Positions 53,245-62,611 of a stretch of DNA of 64,000 bases are shown here, one piece after another (within the stretch, counting starts at the first letter, position 1; every line of letters begins with the position of its first letter). This DNA comes from Desmonostoc muscorum LEGE 12446 (GTDB lineage Bacteria > Cyanobacteriota > Cyanobacteriia > Cyanobacteriales > Nostocaceae): positions 7,153,001-7,217,000 of the forward strand of contig NZ_JADEXS020000001.1 of assembly GCF_015207005.2 (NCBI RefSeq), in the 5' to 3' direction. A model generated the notes under the pieces. The model saw nothing but the letters and a program-made list of their open reading frames with translations, was not told where the DNA came from and searched no databases. Made by a program: the position numbers and the translations under genes.

Positions 53245-55158
53245 CTAGCTAACTAAATCCTTCACCTTGTTCATAATACTCACTGGGTCAATCCCTTGAT
53301 GTAGAAATTGTTCCCACAAACCGCCACAACCTTCTTTATGAGTGCCAAGATAAGCGTATTTGGGAGTAAACCCACGCTCTAACAACCAGCTACCAAAACG
53401 GCTGCCTAATCCAGTTCGACGGTTAAAGGACTCGACCACAAGTACAAAAGGAGCATTACCGATTTTTGCCATTATCTCTTCGTCAATAACGTTTAAAGTT
53501 GGTTTGTTGATTAAACCTATATTTAGCCCTTCTTGCTTCAGACGCTCTACGGCATCAAGGGCACGATACAGAGCATCACCAAAACTGATAATGTAGCCTT
53601 GGGTTCCTTCTCGAATTACCTCGTCTTTACCAGGAACAAATTTATAGTCGCTACCAAAAAACTCATGACCGTTGTTGTCGAGAACTAATGGTACTTTAGA
53701 ACGGGTGGAAAAAATGAACCGCAGTCCAGGTTCAAAGAACACAGATTCTACACAGGCTTTCATCTGATTAGCATCAGATGGAAAGTAAAGACGTGTTTGG
53801 TAGCCATCATCTAAACCATTGTCAGCGAACATATTATTCAAACCGAAATGGCAGGTGTTATCCGCCATATCATCGATACCTGCATGAGAAAAGTGACAAA
53901 GTACATTGGAGTAGTTCAGCCGCGCCATCGTAATCTCTGAGATACACATTTCCAAAAAAGCGCTAAAGGTTGCGAAAATACCTTGTTTTCCTGACTCCAT
54001 TCCAAATCCCGCGGCAGCAGAAAAATTGCCCCGTTCCATAATGCCAGAGGAGATAAAAATTTCTGGGTATGCATCGTGAATTTTCTTCAGACCACAAGAA
54101 CCTTCAAGATCACTATCGATGACTCTGACCTTTTCCTTGCGTTCTGCTTCACTTATACGACCTAAGACGGCAACCACCGCATCACCGAAAACATTGCGAT
54201 TAGCATCCCATTTGTTACTCGAACCAAGAAAAGTATAGGTTTGTTTCGGTTTCTGAATACTCTTGATATATTCGATAGCAGCAGTTTGTCCGCGTGATTC
54301 TAGGTATTGAATTGCTAACTCTACAGAAATCACATCGTGTCCGTGAGTAGAACCTTCTAACCCTGCAATACCAGGACACATAGGGCGTTTATTAATGATG
54401 GCAATTGGCCCAGGAGTACTCACAGCTTCGCAAATACGATGGTATAGATCGTCTAAGTCTTCCCCATCTCCTTCGAGTATCTTCAAACCATGCCCTTCTA
54501 AGGTTTTGGCGACGGTGAAACCGGGTAAATATTTTGAAGGATGTCCGGCGATCGTCACATCATTATCATCAATAATTAGTTTGACATTAAGATGTTGAGC
54601 CACAGCCAAGCGAGCGGCTTCAGCGTCATTGCCTTCCTGCTGCGAACCATCGGAACCAAGACAGAAAACAACTTTGCCTGGATTGGCGATCGCCACACCA
54701 TTAACATAAGGCCACATATGCCCTAATCGTCCAGAACTAAACTTGACACCAGGAGTTAACCCCAATTCAGGATGTCCTGGTAAGTGGGAGTTTGCTTCAC
54801 GATAGTGCAGGAGTTGCTCGCTTGGTAAGTCACCATGTAAAGCTGCCATCAGATATTGAGTTGCAACTCGATGTCCGGCTTCATCAAAGAAAATCGGCAC
54901 AAATTGCTCCGATGCTCCCCGAAACAGGGCATCAAGTATGACCACTTCTGGTACTGTGTCATAGGGTCCCCCAGTGTGACCACCCACCCCTCTAGCAGCT
55001 CCGCTGGCTGTAAAAAAGACGATCGCATCACGGCACAGTTGAATATTTGTTTTTAGTCTTTCTCGTTGCTCTTGGGTAAGAGTTGCATTGGCTGGATTGA
55101 GAGCTAGAGGCTTGTAAGCGCCCAAATCAATGGGAAATTGAATGTTAGTACCAGTCAT
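53245..55158 (-). CDS. Atypical transketolase
   Basis: 637 aa. Thiamine diphosphate enzyme with both halves: the cofactor motif GSDGSQQEGND...IIDDND (168-200), substrate-side His in GGHTGG, FFDEAGH and LPGHPELGLTPG, the pyrimidine-binding domain (VIDSDLEGSCGLKKI, IMERGNFSAAAGFGMESGKQ, FSAFLEMCISEITMARL) and the C-terminal domain (INKPTLNVIDEEIMAK). It differs from the housekeeping Calvin-cycle transketolase, which begins quite differently, and looks like a second, more divergent transketolase-type enzyme; a two-carbon transfer role is expected but substrates are open. Divergent from a DeoR-family regulator, its probable controller. Confidence 0.85.
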   Translation of the reverse strand: MTGTNIQFPIDLGAYKPLALNPANATLTQEQRERLKTNIQLCRDAIVFFTASGAARGVGGHTGGPYDTVPEVVILDALFRGASEQFVPIFFDEAGHRVATQYLMAALHGDLPSEQLLHYREANSHLPGHPELGLTPGVKFSSGRLGHMWPYVNGVAIANPGKVVFCLGSDGSQQEGNDAEAARLAVAQHLNVKLIIDDNDVTIAGHPSKYLPGFTVAKTLEGHGLKILEGDGEDLDDLYHRICEAVSTPGPIAIINKRPMCPGIAGLEGSTHGHDVISVELAIQYLESRGQTAAIEYIKSIQKPKQTYTFLGSSNKWDANRNVFGDAVVAVLGRISEAERKEKVRVIDSDLEGSCGLKKIHDAYPEIFISSGIMERGNFSAAAGFGMESGKQGIFATFSAFLEMCISEITMARLNYSNVLCHFSHAGIDDMADNTCHFGLNNMFADNGLDDGYQTRLYFPSDANQMKACVESVFFEPGLRFIFSTRSKVPLVLDNNGHEFFGSDYKFVPGKDEVIREGTQGYIISFGDALYRALDAVERLKQEGLNIGLINKPTLNVIDEEIMAKIGNAPFVLVVESFNRRTGLGSRFGSWLLERGFTPKYAYLGTHKEGCGGLWEQFLHQGIDPVSIMNKVKDLVS

Positions 55159-55447
55159 AAATTATTCCTTGGATTTAAACCGATTTAGACAAAACAACAG
55201 CATTGGCAAACTTCTGAAAAAGCAATATTAGAAATTCGGGCAATAGTAATCTACCCCCTTTTGATTGATAAAGCAGGCTGTGAAAAATCATTGAAAAGGC
55301 AGCTAAGATTGTTAAATCTTGCTTGCGCGGATGTGCTTGAATTTATTTAAAAGTCATCTGAAAGATGCAGAAACCTGCATACCTATGAGTATAAACTCAC
55401 AAACGCGCATTTTCAAGATCAAATATGCAATTTCAGGAAAATCAATT

Positions 55448-56203
55448 ATGCTAACTGCGGAGCGACGACAATTTATCTTAGAGATTCTACGTCGTGACAA
55501 AAAGGTGCTGTCATCGGAACTGAGTGCTGTTTTAAAGGTTTCGGAGGATACGATTCGTCGAGATTTGCGGGAATTAGCCGAATCGGGTTTTTTGCAGCGC
55601 GTTCATGGGGGGGCACTTCTGACTTCGCCAGCTCTTGCCAGTTATGCCGATCGCCAAAAACAAGCACCGAAAGAAAAAGAAGCGATCGCTCGTGCAGCTG
55701 CCAAATTAGTCTGTACAGGGCAGGTGGTAATTTTAGATGGAGGCACCACAACTCTCCAAGTAGCCCGTCATTTGCCCTTGAATTTGCAAGCGACAATTGT
55801 CACAAATAGCCCTCCCATTGCTGTTGCCTTAGCAGAACATCCCCATATAGAAGTTGTAATGTTAGGCGGACAACTCTACAAAAAAGCTTTGGTAAACGTT
55901 GGTGCTACTACGGTTGAGGCATTACGGATGATTCGTGCAGATTTGTGCATGTTGGGGGTGTGTAGTCTACATCCAGAATTTGGGATTAGCGTACAGAACT
56001 TGGACGAAGCGCATGTTAAACGAGTAATGATTGCTGGAGCAGCGGAGGTAGTTGGATTAGCCACAGAGGAGAAGTTAGACACTGCTGCTCCTTATGTTGT
56101 GGAATCGATTCATGCACTAACTTACCTTGTAACGGCACCAACTGTATCCGATCGCATGCTAACTTCTTACAAAGCTTTAGGTTTAACGATTGTTCGTGAC
56201 TAA
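55448..56203 (+). CDS. DeoR/GlpR-family transcriptional regulator
   Basis: 251 aa from ATG at 55448 (MLTAERRQFILEILRR), the standard family start with AGGAAAA before it; the frame is open to 55319. N-terminal winged helix: LSSELSAVLKVSEDTIRRDLRELAESGFLQRVHGGALL. The C-terminal DeoRC domain has the phosphosugar-binding pattern GQVVILDGGTTTLQVARHL, TIVTNSPPIAVAL and VMLGGQLYKKALVNVG. Such repressors are released by sugar phosphates. It is divergent from the transketolase gene with a 290-bp spacer between, so it probably controls that gene and itself. Confidence 0.9.
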   Translation: MLTAERRQFILEILRRDKKVLSSELSAVLKVSEDTIRRDLRELAESGFLQRVHGGALLTSPALASYADRQKQAPKEKEAIARAAAKLVCTGQVVILDGGTTTLQVARHLPLNLQATIVTNSPPIAVALAEHPHIEVVMLGGQLYKKALVNVGATTVEALRMIRADLCMLGVCSLHPEFGISVQNLDEAHVKRVMIAGAAEVVGLATEEKLDTAAPYVVESIHALTYLVTAPTVSDRMLTSYKALGLTIVRD

Positions 56204-56217
56204 TCCGCCTTGCGGTA

Positions 56218-56574
56218 CTAGGTTGTTTTAATCTGTCGAAGAAACTCAATGTTCAAATCTAGCTTTGTTCCTAACCATAGGGAATGATCCGTGTGGTCTG
56301 CCACATCATCGCCTGTTTCAGGGTGGACGAGAATATCCAAACCCTGACGATTGAGCATTAACCAGGGGACAACTTTATCAAACTGATTCGGCAAGAAAGC
56401 AACTTGATACATTCCTTTTGGGTGCGGACCGATGGGCTTGTCAAACCAGCGTCCAAGCCGCACATCAAATCTAGCGCCTAATCCTTCACGCACATCAGCA
56501 GCGACATCTTGAGTTGTGGTATCGAAGTAGACATGAGCATGAAAATCAACGATCTCGATAGTATCTTTTTTCAT
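56218..56574 (-). CDS. DOPA 4,5-dioxygenase-family protein
   Basis: 118 aa, full length for this small family. Metal-site motifs are visible: IVDFHAHVYFD at the N terminus and LDILVHPETGDDVADHTDHSLWLG in the C-terminal half, with conserved His residues. Members are extradiol ring-cleaving dioxygenases acting on DOPA or similar catechols, though most bacterial ones are uncharacterised. Convergent with the DeoR gene, only 15 bp apart. Cytosolic. Confidence 0.85.
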   Translation of the reverse strand: MKKDTIEIVDFHAHVYFDTTTQDVAADVREGLGARFDVRLGRWFDKPIGPHPKGMYQVAFLPNQFDKVVPWLMLNRQGLDILVHPETGDDVADHTDHSLWLGTKLDLNIEFLRQIKTT

Positions 56575-56680
56575 AGGGGATTTGGCTTTCTGAAAGATCC
56601 TTTGTTTTTCGCAGATAGTATTTTCTTAAAAGTCCAGAGAGGATCGAACCGTTAGCAATGATAAAAATTATACATCGCAA

Positions 56681-56704
56681 AGACGCGATTTATCGCGTCT
56701 CTAC
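56681..56704. repeat. AGACGCGATTTATCGCGTCT palindrome, single copy
   Basis: AGACGCGATTTATCGCGTCT followed by CTAC; same family as 20496-20564. It lies 42 bp from the end of the universal stress protein gene and may form its terminator stem. Confidence 0.7.
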
Positions 56705-56745
56705 AATAATCAATCTTTCGTAAAATGCTACAAGTCTTGTGATAC

Positions 56746-57282
56746 TTAATTCACACTTGAAACACTTGTAGTTTCTTTGACAAGTTCATCTTTTTTAGCA
56801 GTAACTGAAAGATGCACAATATGTACTGAACAAGGAGCATGGTGAAGGACGTAGTTACTCACACTACCGAGAAATAATTCCGTCAGCCCAGAACGACCGC
56901 GACGCCCCATAACAATTAAGTCAGCGCCATAACTACGCGCTAAATCACAAACAATGCGTCCAGGATTACCAAGATTTTGGGTAAATTCTGTAGTAATACC
57001 TGCTGTATTAGCTTGGGCACAGAAAGATTGTAACATCTGGATGCCTTGATTCTTAAAGGTATCCCACTGCTTTTGGTATAACTCGAAGCTTTGACTGTTC
57101 AATCCCGGATAATAGTCAAAATTAGACACCATAGGTACATAAGGGCTACCCTCTTCTTCTGGCGATAGGACATGCACTAGCATTAAGCTGGCTTGTGTTA
57201 ACTTTGCTAAACCCAACGCTTGGTCAAAAACCTTTTGCCCTACTTCCGAGCGATCTAATGCAACTAAAATCTTTTTAAACAT
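56746..57282 (-). CDS. Universal stress protein (UspA family)
   Basis: About 178 aa from ATG at 57282 (MFKKILVALDRSEVGQ), supported by GGAGG five bases upstream; the open frame extends to 57348. One Usp domain with the ATP-binding signature VMGRRGRSGLTELFLGSVSN (G-x2-G-x9-G-S) and LVHV. It carries a 30-residue insertion (EEGSPYVPMVSNFDYYPGLN) after beta2. ATP-binding Usp proteins support survival under stress; the specific function is unknown. Confidence 0.92.
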   Translation of the reverse strand: MFKKILVALDRSEVGQKVFDQALGLAKLTQASLMLVHVLSPEEEGSPYVPMVSNFDYYPGLNSQSFELYQKQWDTFKNQGIQMLQSFCAQANTAGITTEFTQNLGNPGRIVCDLARSYGADLIVMGRRGRSGLTELFLGSVSNYVLHHAPCSVHIVHLSVTAKKDELVKETTSVSSVN

Positions 57283-58043
57283 ATAGACCTCCAGTTCTAT
57301 TGGTAATTGGTCTTTACGATTTTGGATTTGCAGATGCTGGGTTGTCAAAAATGAGCAATCCCTCTGCTATGTTTGGTCAGACTTTTCAGTATTCTCAATA
57401 ACCTTGCAGTGCTGACACTACAAGAATTGTAATAAAGCAACTGATGTGAGATGTCAGTTTAGCAACTTTTGAATTTTAAATTCCTCAAATGTCTTAGTCT
57501 GATATTTATATATATAGCAAAAGAATTTGAGGTACTTGTGAAGAAAGCAAATGTATCTACAGCAGAATTCAGAATTCCTATCGTTTCTTTATGAAGCTGA
57601 AATATATTTACCCCCCAGCTAACGCCGTTCCCCCAAAGCATCGGGGGTTCATAAGGCGCATCTTCATACAGAATTGGTATCAGAAGTAAAACAAGGTTGA
57701 TACCTGACTTTGAGACGAATCGTTGTGTAGTTCACTTTCCTTGAAATCTGCTGCAAACCTCGGTTTGCACGGTTGATGATGTCAGCCCAGGTGTTGACGT
57801 AAAACCTGTCCCTCTCCGACTCGGAGAGGGACGACTTGAACTTTAGTTCAAGGCAGGGAGAGGTTTGTCGAACTCACGTTCATTTAGGATTGCTATATAC
57901 GTCAAAAATTGATCTATTTCAGGGTATTAGCTGTGATATCATATCCGGCTAATCACTTATTATTAAAATCTCTCCGTGTCCCCGCGTCAGCCTTAACATG
58001 ATCTAATTTAACATTAGACTCCAGATAATTTTATAATAAAAGA
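57283..58043. other. Long spacer with three repeat types
   Basis: 761 bp. At 57802-57876 nested hairpins: CCCTCTCCGA/TCGGAGAGGG (one-base loop) inside AAACCTGTCCCTCTCC/GGCAGGGAGAGGTTT, plus TTGAACTTTAGTTCAA. At 57884-57897 one end of the ATATAGCAATCC family. At 57944-57994 an inverse copy of the repeat at 2952-3018. No gene is visible. Confidence 0.6.
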
Positions 58044-59795
58044 CTAATTTAAAGGAAGTAAAAGCGAAAAATCTGCCCCTTTTCCTAGTTCTGATATTAC
58101 ACTTAGTCGTCCACGATGTTTTTCCATAATAGAATAGCTAATCGATAATCCTAAACCCGTTCCTCCACCAACAGGTTTTGTTGTAAAGAATGGGTCAAAT
58201 AAGCGCTGCTTCACCTCCTCAGACATCCCAATTCCATTATCTACAATTTGAATGCTGACTGTATTAGGATTAATCATTTTAGTACAAATTTGAATGGTGG
58301 GAATTTTTGTTTGTTTGTCTTCATTAGTAATTACTCCTTCATTTTGGATAAATGACAAATCCAAAGCATCAATAGCATTGCTCAAAATATTCATAAACAC
58401 CTGATTTATCTGACTGGCGTAGCAATTGAGTTCTGGTAAATTTGCATACTCCTTAATCACATCGATCGCGGGGCGATATGGTTTTTGTTCTAGACGATGA
58501 TGCAAAATTAGTAAAGTGCTGTCGATTCCTTCGTGAATGTTGACAGGTTTCATTTCAGCCTCATCCAACCGTGCAAAATTTCGCAGAGAAAGGACAATCT
58601 GACGAATGCGAACTGCCCCTAGTCTCATTGATTCCAGCAATTTTTGGAGGTCTAATTTGAGGAAGTTTAAATCTATTAGCTCTAGTTCTTCTTCTATCTC
58701 AGGAAACGGTTGAGGATAGTAGTGATGATACAGTTCAACTATGTGTAACATCTGTTTAAAATACTCATTGGCATGGGTGAGGTTGCCATAGATAAAATTA
58801 ATTGGGTTGTTAATTTCATGGGCAACACCTGCCACCATTTGCCCCAGGGAAGACATTTTTTCAGTTTGAATCAGTTGGGTTTGCGTGTGTTGAAGTTTCT
58901 CTAAAGTTTCCGATAGATGTTGATTTTTCTCATTCAACTCTTGAGTTCTCTGCTGTACCTTATACTCTAAGCTATGGCTATAGTCTTCTAGTTGAGCTTT
59001 TGCCAAAGCTAGATTGTTATACAGTATGGCATTTTGCAGCGAGATGGCAGCTTGGGCTGTGAGCAGATGCAAAACCTCAAGACGTTTTTGGGTAAAGGCT
59101 CCAGTTGTTAAACTGTTTTCTAGGTATAAGATGCCAATAAGCTTGCCGCGATCGTGAATAGGTGTACATAGCAAGCTTTTTGGTTGCCGTTGAATGATGT
59201 AGGGATCGTTGGCGAAGGTGATTTCTGTACGAGCATCATCTAGTACAAGGGTTTGGCAGGTACGTGAGACATAGTTGACAACCGCTTTGGGAATATCTTG
59301 ACTGGCCGAAAGAGGAAGAGAGTGCAGGTTAATTACACCAAGGTTTTTACCCAATTGCTCCTCTCGATGGAGACTTTGATGTGCAATACCTGTTTCTGTG
59401 GTTGCTTTGCTGCTTTTTTGAGCCGCAACTACCCAATTATCTTCTTGAAGCAGCAAGAGTGCGGATTTTTCTGCCCCAGCATTTTCGATTACGACCTGCA
59501 TCAGGGTTGTCAACAGTTTTTCTAATTGAATTTCTCCAGCCAGTACATGAGAGGCTTTGATGACTGTTGCTAAATCTAAAGCTTCAGTCACACTAGAACT
59601 GCTGTGTCCTAATCCAATTGTCGTAGTTCGGTTGGGGGTTGAAGAACTAGTTTCCTGTTGCTGAAGGATCGCAGCCAACAATTGAGGATATTGCTGTTCC
59701 AAATGCTTGACTTTAGCTACCGCTCCCCAGTTGAGGTAACAGTAATAGGCATTTGCTAGATACACTTGAGCGATGCCTGCGGCGGGCAAAGCCAA
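58044..59795 (-). pseudogene. C-terminal end of a giant Ser/Thr-His kinase: GAF-HisKA-HATPase
   Basis: 583 codons, lacking its own natural start. The first ~40 residues (YLANAYYCYLNWGAVAKVKHLEQQYPQLL) are the end of the TPR-like region found just before the GAF domain in multi-kinases of the HstK type; in-frame homology goes back to about 59842 (NELAARFYLEWNKEA). Then GAF (~80-260), a coiled coil (VQQRTQELNEKNQHLSETLE), HisKA with VAGVAHEINNPINF (H326) and HATPase (NILSNAID, DNGIGM, GGGTGLGLS, GADFSLLLPL), all intact. The upstream ATPase/TPR region is gone and the junction with the preceding fragment is out of frame. It could still be made from an internal start, but is probably a remnant. 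Confidence 0.8.
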
Positions 59796-59835
59796 CGCCT
59801 CTTTGTTCCATTCTAGATAAAATCGAGCAGCCAGT

Positions 59836-60702
59836 TCATTGCCCCGTTAATAGTTCATAGAAGGTGATTCCCAGGGAATAGAAGTCAGTGCGGTAATCAA
59901 TTCCTCGGTTCATTCGCCCGGTTTGCTCGGGGGAGAGATAGGCGAGAGTTCCTTCTAAAACAGTCGGGCTGGTTGAAAGTTGGGTTTCTCTGGTTAGTAG
60001 CGAAGCAATGCTAAAGTCGATGAGTTTGACTTGCTTTGTAGTGGGATGAATTAGGATATTAGCAGGCTTGATATCTTTGTCAATAAATTCCAGTATTGTT
60101 TGATGAATCTCCTCTGGCACTTCAATCTCTTTCATTACTTGCAGAGAAGTAGGAGTATGAAGAGTGTGAGTATTTTCTATGTGGTTATGCCGCATTCCAA
60201 AATAACGGAACTCTGTACTAGTCATGTCTTGTAGTTGGAGTGCCGCAGACATCGTTGAACGGAAAAAGACATTGGCTGTCACTTCAGATACTTCAATAGC
60301 AACTAATTTTATAATCGGATGCGCTCCACGAGTATACCGCTCGAACAGAGGTAACATGGAACGGGAAATCAAGGTATGCTCACTCCATAGAAATCGAACC
60401 GCATCACTGAACCGCATAGGATAGTCAATTCCCATCTTCTCCATGTCTTCCAGTAACCATTGCCAGTGGAAATGTTCTTCATGGGTATGTACATTGACCA
60501 TGTTTTGAATGTAATTAGTGGTTGGCTCATCTCTGAGAATTCTTTTGCACAACTCACTGAACTCCATTGCGAGTGGAGCAATCACAGGGGCAAATGCCAA
60601 CCGCTGCCGTGGGTCAATTGTCTCGTCTTCCATATACTTAAAGAACGGCAACTGTGCATATTCCTGATTCTTTTTTTCGATCAACTCAAGAATTGACTTC
60701 AT
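59836..60702 (-). CDS. Chimera: heme-oxygenase-like (diiron-type) helical domain joined to a Ser/Thr kinase fragment
   Basis: 288 aa from ATG at 60702 (MKSILELIEKKNQEYAQLP), with AGGAG seven bases before it. Residues ~1-205 resemble helical proteins of the heme-oxygenase-like superfamily seen in Nostoc (RLAFAPVIAPLAMEFSELCK, HTHEEHFHWQWLLEDMEKMG, VSEVTANVFFR, RYFGMRHNHIENTHT), with many His/Glu able to bind metal. From ~207 the frame becomes the catalytic loop of a Hanks-type kinase (DIKPANILIHPTTKQVKLID, FSIASLL, LEGTLAYLSPEQTGRMNRGI, FYSLGITFYELLTGQ) and stops. The kinase N-lobe with Lys/Glu of the ATP site is missing, so no kinase activity is expected. A recombination product. Confidence 0.75.
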   Translation of the reverse strand: MKSILELIEKKNQEYAQLPFFKYMEDETIDPRQRLAFAPVIAPLAMEFSELCKRILRDEPTTNYIQNMVNVHTHEEHFHWQWLLEDMEKMGIDYPMRFSDAVRFLWSEHTLISRSMLPLFERYTRGAHPIIKLVAIEVSEVTANVFFRSTMSAALQLQDMTSTEFRYFGMRHNHIENTHTLHTPTSLQVMKEIEVPEEIHQTILEFIDKDIKPANILIHPTTKQVKLIDFSIASLLTRETQLSTSPTVLEGTLAYLSPEQTGRMNRGIDYRTDFYSLGITFYELLTGQ

Positions 60703-60726
60703 TTTGATGCTCCTAAAGATAGACAA

Positions 60727-61812
60727 TGGATAAATAACCAGCTTACTTATTTAGTTGGTATGCTACTCTCAGAGTGTGTTTGAAAAGTCAGAAATATGGT
60801 AAAAAAGTCTCTCAGTACACCCTCTGAATAGATAGTAGACAGCACTGACAGAGCTACATCAGCAAAGCATACTCAGGCGATCGCTAATGAGCAGGGGCGG
60901 AAGCTTGTGACACCGCCTAATGTTGCTGTGGAGAGGGATCAAACGCCCCACCCACAAGGATCTGTCACATAGGGGGAAAAAGACTGTAAGAAAGCCTCTC
61001 CGATACAGCCAAACTGTTTGTAGAGAAAAGAAGCTTAGTCTATTCCAAACACTGCGGATATGGACTAAACCACTTTTTCTTGTTCTGCAACATACGCACG
61101 TTGCAGTTAATAAATGTCATGTCATGCCTGGTAATAGCAATCTTATTATACTAGAAATATTTACAACATGGATTATTTATTGAGTTCTTGATGTTGCCTT
61201 AAACAAGGATTTATCTAAATATTATCACTTAAGTATTTTAAGTTAGATTGATACCTATTTGATAACACGCCCTAAGGAAGCCTTAGCTCTGACTTTTCGC
61301 TGCGGCAAGCTACCCGGAGGGTGTCTACGCGGGAAATCTCCGCTCAACGCCAGTACATACAAGTCGGGAAAACTGCTTTGAAGAATGGCTCAACTTTTCC
61401 CAAAATTCAAAATTGATTGACTAATTTGACTGCCGTGGATACTTGTACCAATTGTGTATATGAGGATTAGCTCAGAACCATTAATCTACCAAAACTATAT
61501 TAAGTCGATATATCTAGAGAGTGATTTTTTTTTATAACTGTAGATAACAACAACTTCATTCTACAGGTTGATGTATGCCTTATAGTCTTCCAAGTAAAAA
61601 TAAATTAGTTGAACATTGAATGAAGAACTCGTCAAGAGTACTTGCTCATTAACCATTACTAGGTTAATGCACAAATACCGAGAAAGACAATTTCTTCAGG
61701 TTGATTTTTCAATAACTTCCAGATTTGAGCATAGCTTGCTAGTTTTATCGGTAAAGTTTACCAGATAAAAGCATAAGCCTTGTGTTGTTAACGCTGTTAT
61801 CGAGGATTTCAA
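60727..61812. other. Long spacer, possible decayed element
   Basis: 1086 bp without a supported gene. AGAGTGTGTTTGAAAAG (60773-60789) and, inverted, CTTAGGGCGTGTTATCAAAT (61258-61277) loosely resemble the ends of the element at 39273-39519, so 60770-61277 may be a decayed non-autonomous element. At 61295-61360 is CGCTGCGGCAAGCTACCCGG, a variant of a common cyanobacterial interspersed repeat. An 87-codon frame at 60920 has no recognisable features. Confidence 0.45.
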
Positions 61813-62169
61813 ATGAAAATTATTGCTTCTGTTTTATCTGTTTTGCGTCCAGTACGTTTTCTAGTTGTGGCTTTTACTTGCGCCTTACTGTTGCTATCTA
61901 ATGCTTTTCCTGCTTTTGCGATCGATAGCTACCAAAGCAAGTCTACCGAAGGGGAAACACAACTGCTTGATATTCAGCGCAAAACTGACGAAGCTGCTAG
62001 AAAACCACCAGCCGGACTTGAAGAAGTTCAAAGGAAGTCCAACGAAGGACTCAATGAAGTTCAAGGAGCTGCTGACTTTGATAAACAAAAGAGTCCTGAA
62101 AATTCACAGAGTGCAACCTCGGTGGAAGAAAGTATCAAAAATGTGTTAGACAAAGTTACAGGTAAGTAA
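61813..62169 (+). CDS. Small exported protein, low-temperature-induced-like
   Basis: 118 aa. Signal peptide VRFLVVAFTCALLLLSNAFP with cleavage after AFA, so it is exported. The mature part is hydrophilic and repetitive: KSTEGETQLLDIQRKTDEAA, LEEVQRKSNEGLNEVQGAAD, SATSVEESIKNVLDKVTGK. It resembles proteins annotated in Nostoc/Anabaena as low-temperature-induced, which are LEA-like in composition; function is not established. Its neighbours (Dps, glycine-zipper stress protein) support a stress role. The stop is followed at once by a MITE-like element. Confidence 0.75.
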   Translation: MKIIASVLSVLRPVRFLVVAFTCALLLLSNAFPAFAIDSYQSKSTEGETQLLDIQRKTDEAARKPPAGLEEVQRKSNEGLNEVQGAADFDKQKSPENSQSATSVEESIKNVLDKVTGK

Positions 62170-62272
62170 TACCATTTCACTTTAAAGTTGATACAAATAC
62201 CTTGGTAGGGTAGCACAGCGGTGCTACCCTACGGTAAATCTAAATGTATCAATATTTTCGTGAAAATGGTAT
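62169..62272. mobile_element. MITE-like element with ATACCATTTCAC ends carrying a GTAGGGTAGCAC palindrome
   Basis: Imperfect inverted ends: ATACCATTTCACTTTAAAG...GTTGATAC on the left against GTATCAATATTTTCGTGAAA...ATGGTAT on the right. The centre is GTAGGGTAGCACAGCGGTGC plus TACCCTAC (62205-62232), a member of the GTAGGGGCACA palindrome family. 104 bp, beginning at the stop of the exported protein gene. A similar single end lies beside the IS at 25759-25776. Confidence 0.65.
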
Positions 62273-62611
62273 AAGATAATTAATACTTGACTTTGGTAAT
62301 AATTTAGTAGTAGTAAGTGGTTGCTTTTAAGTAATCACTTATTACTATTTATTATCCTAAAGAAAAAATTAAATTTTATGTAGGCGATTGATAATTATAA
62401 TGATTTGAAAATTTTTCTTGTCAATGCTGACCAAAAAACAATAACCCTAACTAATTACTAGTCCATCATCATAATACTACCTACTAAGACATAGGCATAA
62501 TTCTCAATATGGTAATTAATCTAAACTGACAATGCGCCCTTTGGTTGATGTAGATGATACCGTAAATCTGTGATGTTAATAAATGATAAGTTTGTCTAGG
62601 GATGAAAAACA
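62273..62611. other. AT-rich spacer upstream of dps
   Basis: About 340 bp without a gene or clear repeat. GGGATGAAAAAC before the ATG at 62612 may contribute a weak ribosome binding site (TAGGGATG). The dps promoter should lie here but no site can be assigned with confidence. Confidence 0.45.

Noticed and set aside
56636..56660. Sequence GATCGAACC resembling part of a tRNA
   Set aside because: No acceptor stem or D and anticodon arms could be drawn around it.
60920..61183. 87-codon open frame
   Set aside because: No ribosome binding site, no family resemblance, inside a repeat-rich spacer.
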